In this document: positions 62,060 through 64,000 of the stretch, piece by piece | How the letters are laid out: every line of letters begins with the position of its first letter | Position numbering within the stretch: position 1 is the stretch's first letter | Assembly: GCA_002304445.1 (NCBI GenBank) | Contig: NEVA01000014.1 | Location: 1 to 64,000 of the forward strand | Direction: 5' to 3' | Source: Opitutia bacterium Tous-C4FEB | Lineage (GTDB): Bacteria > Verrucomicrobiota > Verrucomicrobiia > Opitutales > Opitutaceae | DNA length: 64,000 bases | Notes under the pieces: generated by a model | Told to the model about the DNA's origin: nothing | The model's input: the letters and a program-made list of their open reading frames with translations, nothing else | Databases searched by the model: none | Program-made: the position numbers and the translations under genes

Positions 62060-63418
62060 ATGTCCTCCCCCACGTCCATGCCCTCGCCTTCGCCCACCCA
62101 ACCTGCGCCGACCTCGTTCGGCGGTATTCTCCGGCAACTCGGACCGGGCCTGATCATCACGGCGTCGATCGTCGGCTCGGGCGAACTCATCGTGACGCCC
62201 AAGCTCGGAGCGAGCTTTGGGTTTACGCTGCTCTGGTTCATCATTCTGGGCTGCGTTTTGAAGGTGTTTATCCAGATCGAGCTCGGCCGGTTCACGCTCG
62301 CGCGGGGGGTGACCACGCTCGAAACGATGAACCTCGTGCCCGGCCCGCGCCTCGTTGTGTCGTGGTTGCTGTGGCTATGGGCGATCATGTTTGCGGCGAC
62401 GATTTTTCAGATCGCGGGCATGGTCGGCGGCGTGGCCAGCGTGTTGTCGATCGCCGGGCTCGATCTATCGACGAATGTCATCGCGGTGCTGATCGGAATC
62501 ATCACGGCCGTGCTGCTTGTGGTGGGCCGCTACAAGCTGGTCGAGACGGCGGCGACCTGGATGGTGGTGGCGTTTACGCTCTGCACGATGGTCGCGGTGA
62601 TCGCCCTGCAGTTCACGCCCTATGCGGTGACGATGAAGAACATCACCGACGGGTTTAGTTTCAATTTGCCGGGGTCGTTCACGGTCGCATTTGCGGCGTT
62701 CGGGATCATCGGCGTGGGCGCATCGGAACTGATCTACTATCCGTATTGGGTGCTGGAAAAAGGTTACGCGCGGCACGTCGGCCCGGCCGACGGCACGGTG
62801 GCGTGGGCCGAGCGGGCGCGCGGCTGGATGCGGGTGCTCAAGGCGGACTCGTGGGTCTCGTGTGCTGTTTATACAAGTGCGACGCTGGCGTTTTACGTGC
62901 TCGGCGCGGCGGTGTTGCACGCCAAGGGCCTCGATGTGACCAACGCCGACATGATCAAAACGCTCTCCGCGATGTATGTGGAAACCTTCGGCGCGTGGAG
63001 CCTGTGGTTGTTTCTGCTCGGGGCGGTGGCGGTGCTCTACTCGACGATTTTTGTGGCGACGGCCTCGAACGCGCGGCTGATGGCGGATGCGCTGGTTGTT
63101 TTCAAAGTGAAGCAATATCCGGCCGTCGCGGACCGGCAGCGGATGATCCGTTGGTTCTGCGTGCTCGTGCCGGCGGCGTGGACGTTGCTTTACGTTATCT
63201 GGGGTTCGCCCGTGACGCTCGTCTTTGTGGGTGCGGTGGCGCAGGGGATGATGATCCCGTTTCTCGCGCTCGCGGCGCTGTGGTTGAACTACCGCCGCTC
63301 CGATCCGGCCCTCCGCTCGGGAAATCTCTGGCGCGCCGGCCTGTGGATTTCAGCGGCGGCGATGACGGCGGTCGGGCTCTATCAGGTGGTCACGACGCTG
63401 GTGCCGTCGCTCAAGTGA
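62060..63418 (+). CDS. Nramp-related transporter lacking the canonical metal motifs
   Basis: A 452-residue protein with about 11 membrane helices and the Nramp fold, opening LGPGLIITASIVGSGELIV (about 27-45). In Mn/Fe Nramps helix 1 carries DPGN and helix 6 MPH; here the equivalent sites read GSGELI and ASELIYYPYW, so the classical metal-binding Asp, Asn and Met are missing. NRMT-type and planctomycete relatives with similar changes exist. It may carry another ion or an organic solute. ATG 62060 precedes the family domain; upstream in-frame codons are repeat sequence. Confidence 0.82.
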   Translation: MSSPTSMPSPSPTQPAPTSFGGILRQLGPGLIITASIVGSGELIVTPKLGASFGFTLLWFIILGCVLKVFIQIELGRFTLARGVTTLETMNLVPGPRLVVSWLLWLWAIMFAATIFQIAGMVGGVASVLSIAGLDLSTNVIAVLIGIITAVLLVVGRYKLVETAATWMVVAFTLCTMVAVIALQFTPYAVTMKNITDGFSFNLPGSFTVAFAAFGIIGVGASELIYYPYWVLEKGYARHVGPADGTVAWAERARGWMRVLKADSWVSCAVYTSATLAFYVLGAAVLHAKGLDVTNADMIKTLSAMYVETFGAWSLWLFLLGAVAVLYSTIFVATASNARLMADALVVFKVKQYPAVADRQRMIRWFCVLVPAAWTLLYVIWGSPVTLVFVGAVAQGMMIPFLALAALWLNYRRSDPALRSGNLWRAGLWISAAAMTAVGLYQVVTTLVPSLK

Positions 63419-63513
63419 CGGAGGGCGCGCCCGCGCGGGCGAATCCGGGGTTGCGGCGCGGCGCAGAATCGGAACCGTTTCCGCTTGTCCGGTTTTTCCA
63501 CCCCCAGCTTTAA

Positions 63514-64000
<487 letters not shown>

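Overview
The window is a high-GC (roughly two-thirds G+C), gene-dense stretch with no rRNA, tRNA, prophage, transposase or CRISPR array that I can see. Gene content points to a verrucomicrobium of the Opitutaceae type: three large TonB-dependent receptors, two DUF1080 proteins, a LacI regulator with the VSxMTVSLALR helix, Tat-exported Gfo/Idh and heparinase-like enzymes, an N-terminally simple prepilin peptidase and a HEAT-repeat secreted protein. The assignment to that family is inference from gene families and composition, not from a marker gene.

Layout. 1-184: two inverted, MITE-like repeats. 275-11601: a carbohydrate-type locus (DUF1080 protein, TonB receptor, secreted toroid-like protein, second TonB receptor, LacI regulator, glycosidase-like protein); the same 19-base motif precedes both receptors. 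11687-13225: apt and a 2-hydroxyacid dehydrogenase. 13244-20769 (minus): a tightly packed run capA-like / TonB receptor / N-formylglutamate amidohydrolase / abgT, then an RDD protein, suggesting uptake and cleavage of glutamyl compounds. Divergent from it, 20844-22373 encodes a CARF/RtcR-like sensor fused to a degenerate sigma54-type AAA+ domain and a Fis helix-turn-helix. 22398-33650: housekeeping and envelope genes (YhbY, RsuA, an esterase, a triplicated-domain protein, a LolD-like ABC pair, DUF1080, prepilin peptidase, lipoprotein, TPR protein, M50 protease, PrmB). 33915-36923: pdxS-pdxT for PLP synthesis, then puuD urate hydroxylase.

37872-48788 is an uncharacterised metabolic cluster built from two divergent transcription units plus a convergent one: a DapA-like aldolase and an extended SDR on one side; two amidohydrolase-fold proteins and a DegT aminotransferase on the other; facing them a heparinase II/III-like protein, an SSS symporter, an isochorismatase-like hydrolase and a second DegT aminotransferase. 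49172-56317 is an RND efflux operon (DUF2892, DUF6132, TolC, adaptor, RND pump, rhodanese, second DUF2892) divergent from an ArsR regulator with a clear palindromic operator between them; the rhodanese and DUF2892 proteins suggest a reactive-sulfur theme. 56571-60182 pairs an exported Gfo/Idh oxidoreductase with a HEAT-repeat/discoidin protein. 60349-64000: an MHS-type MFS transporter, an Nramp-like transporter lacking the usual metal-binding motifs, and the start of metY cut by the window end.

The strongest candidates for something undescribed are the CARF-AAA-HTH regulator with its neighbouring glutamyl locus, and the aminotransferase/amidohydrolase cluster at 37.9-48.8 kb. Three families of short dispersed repeats and several intrinsic terminators were also found by eye.
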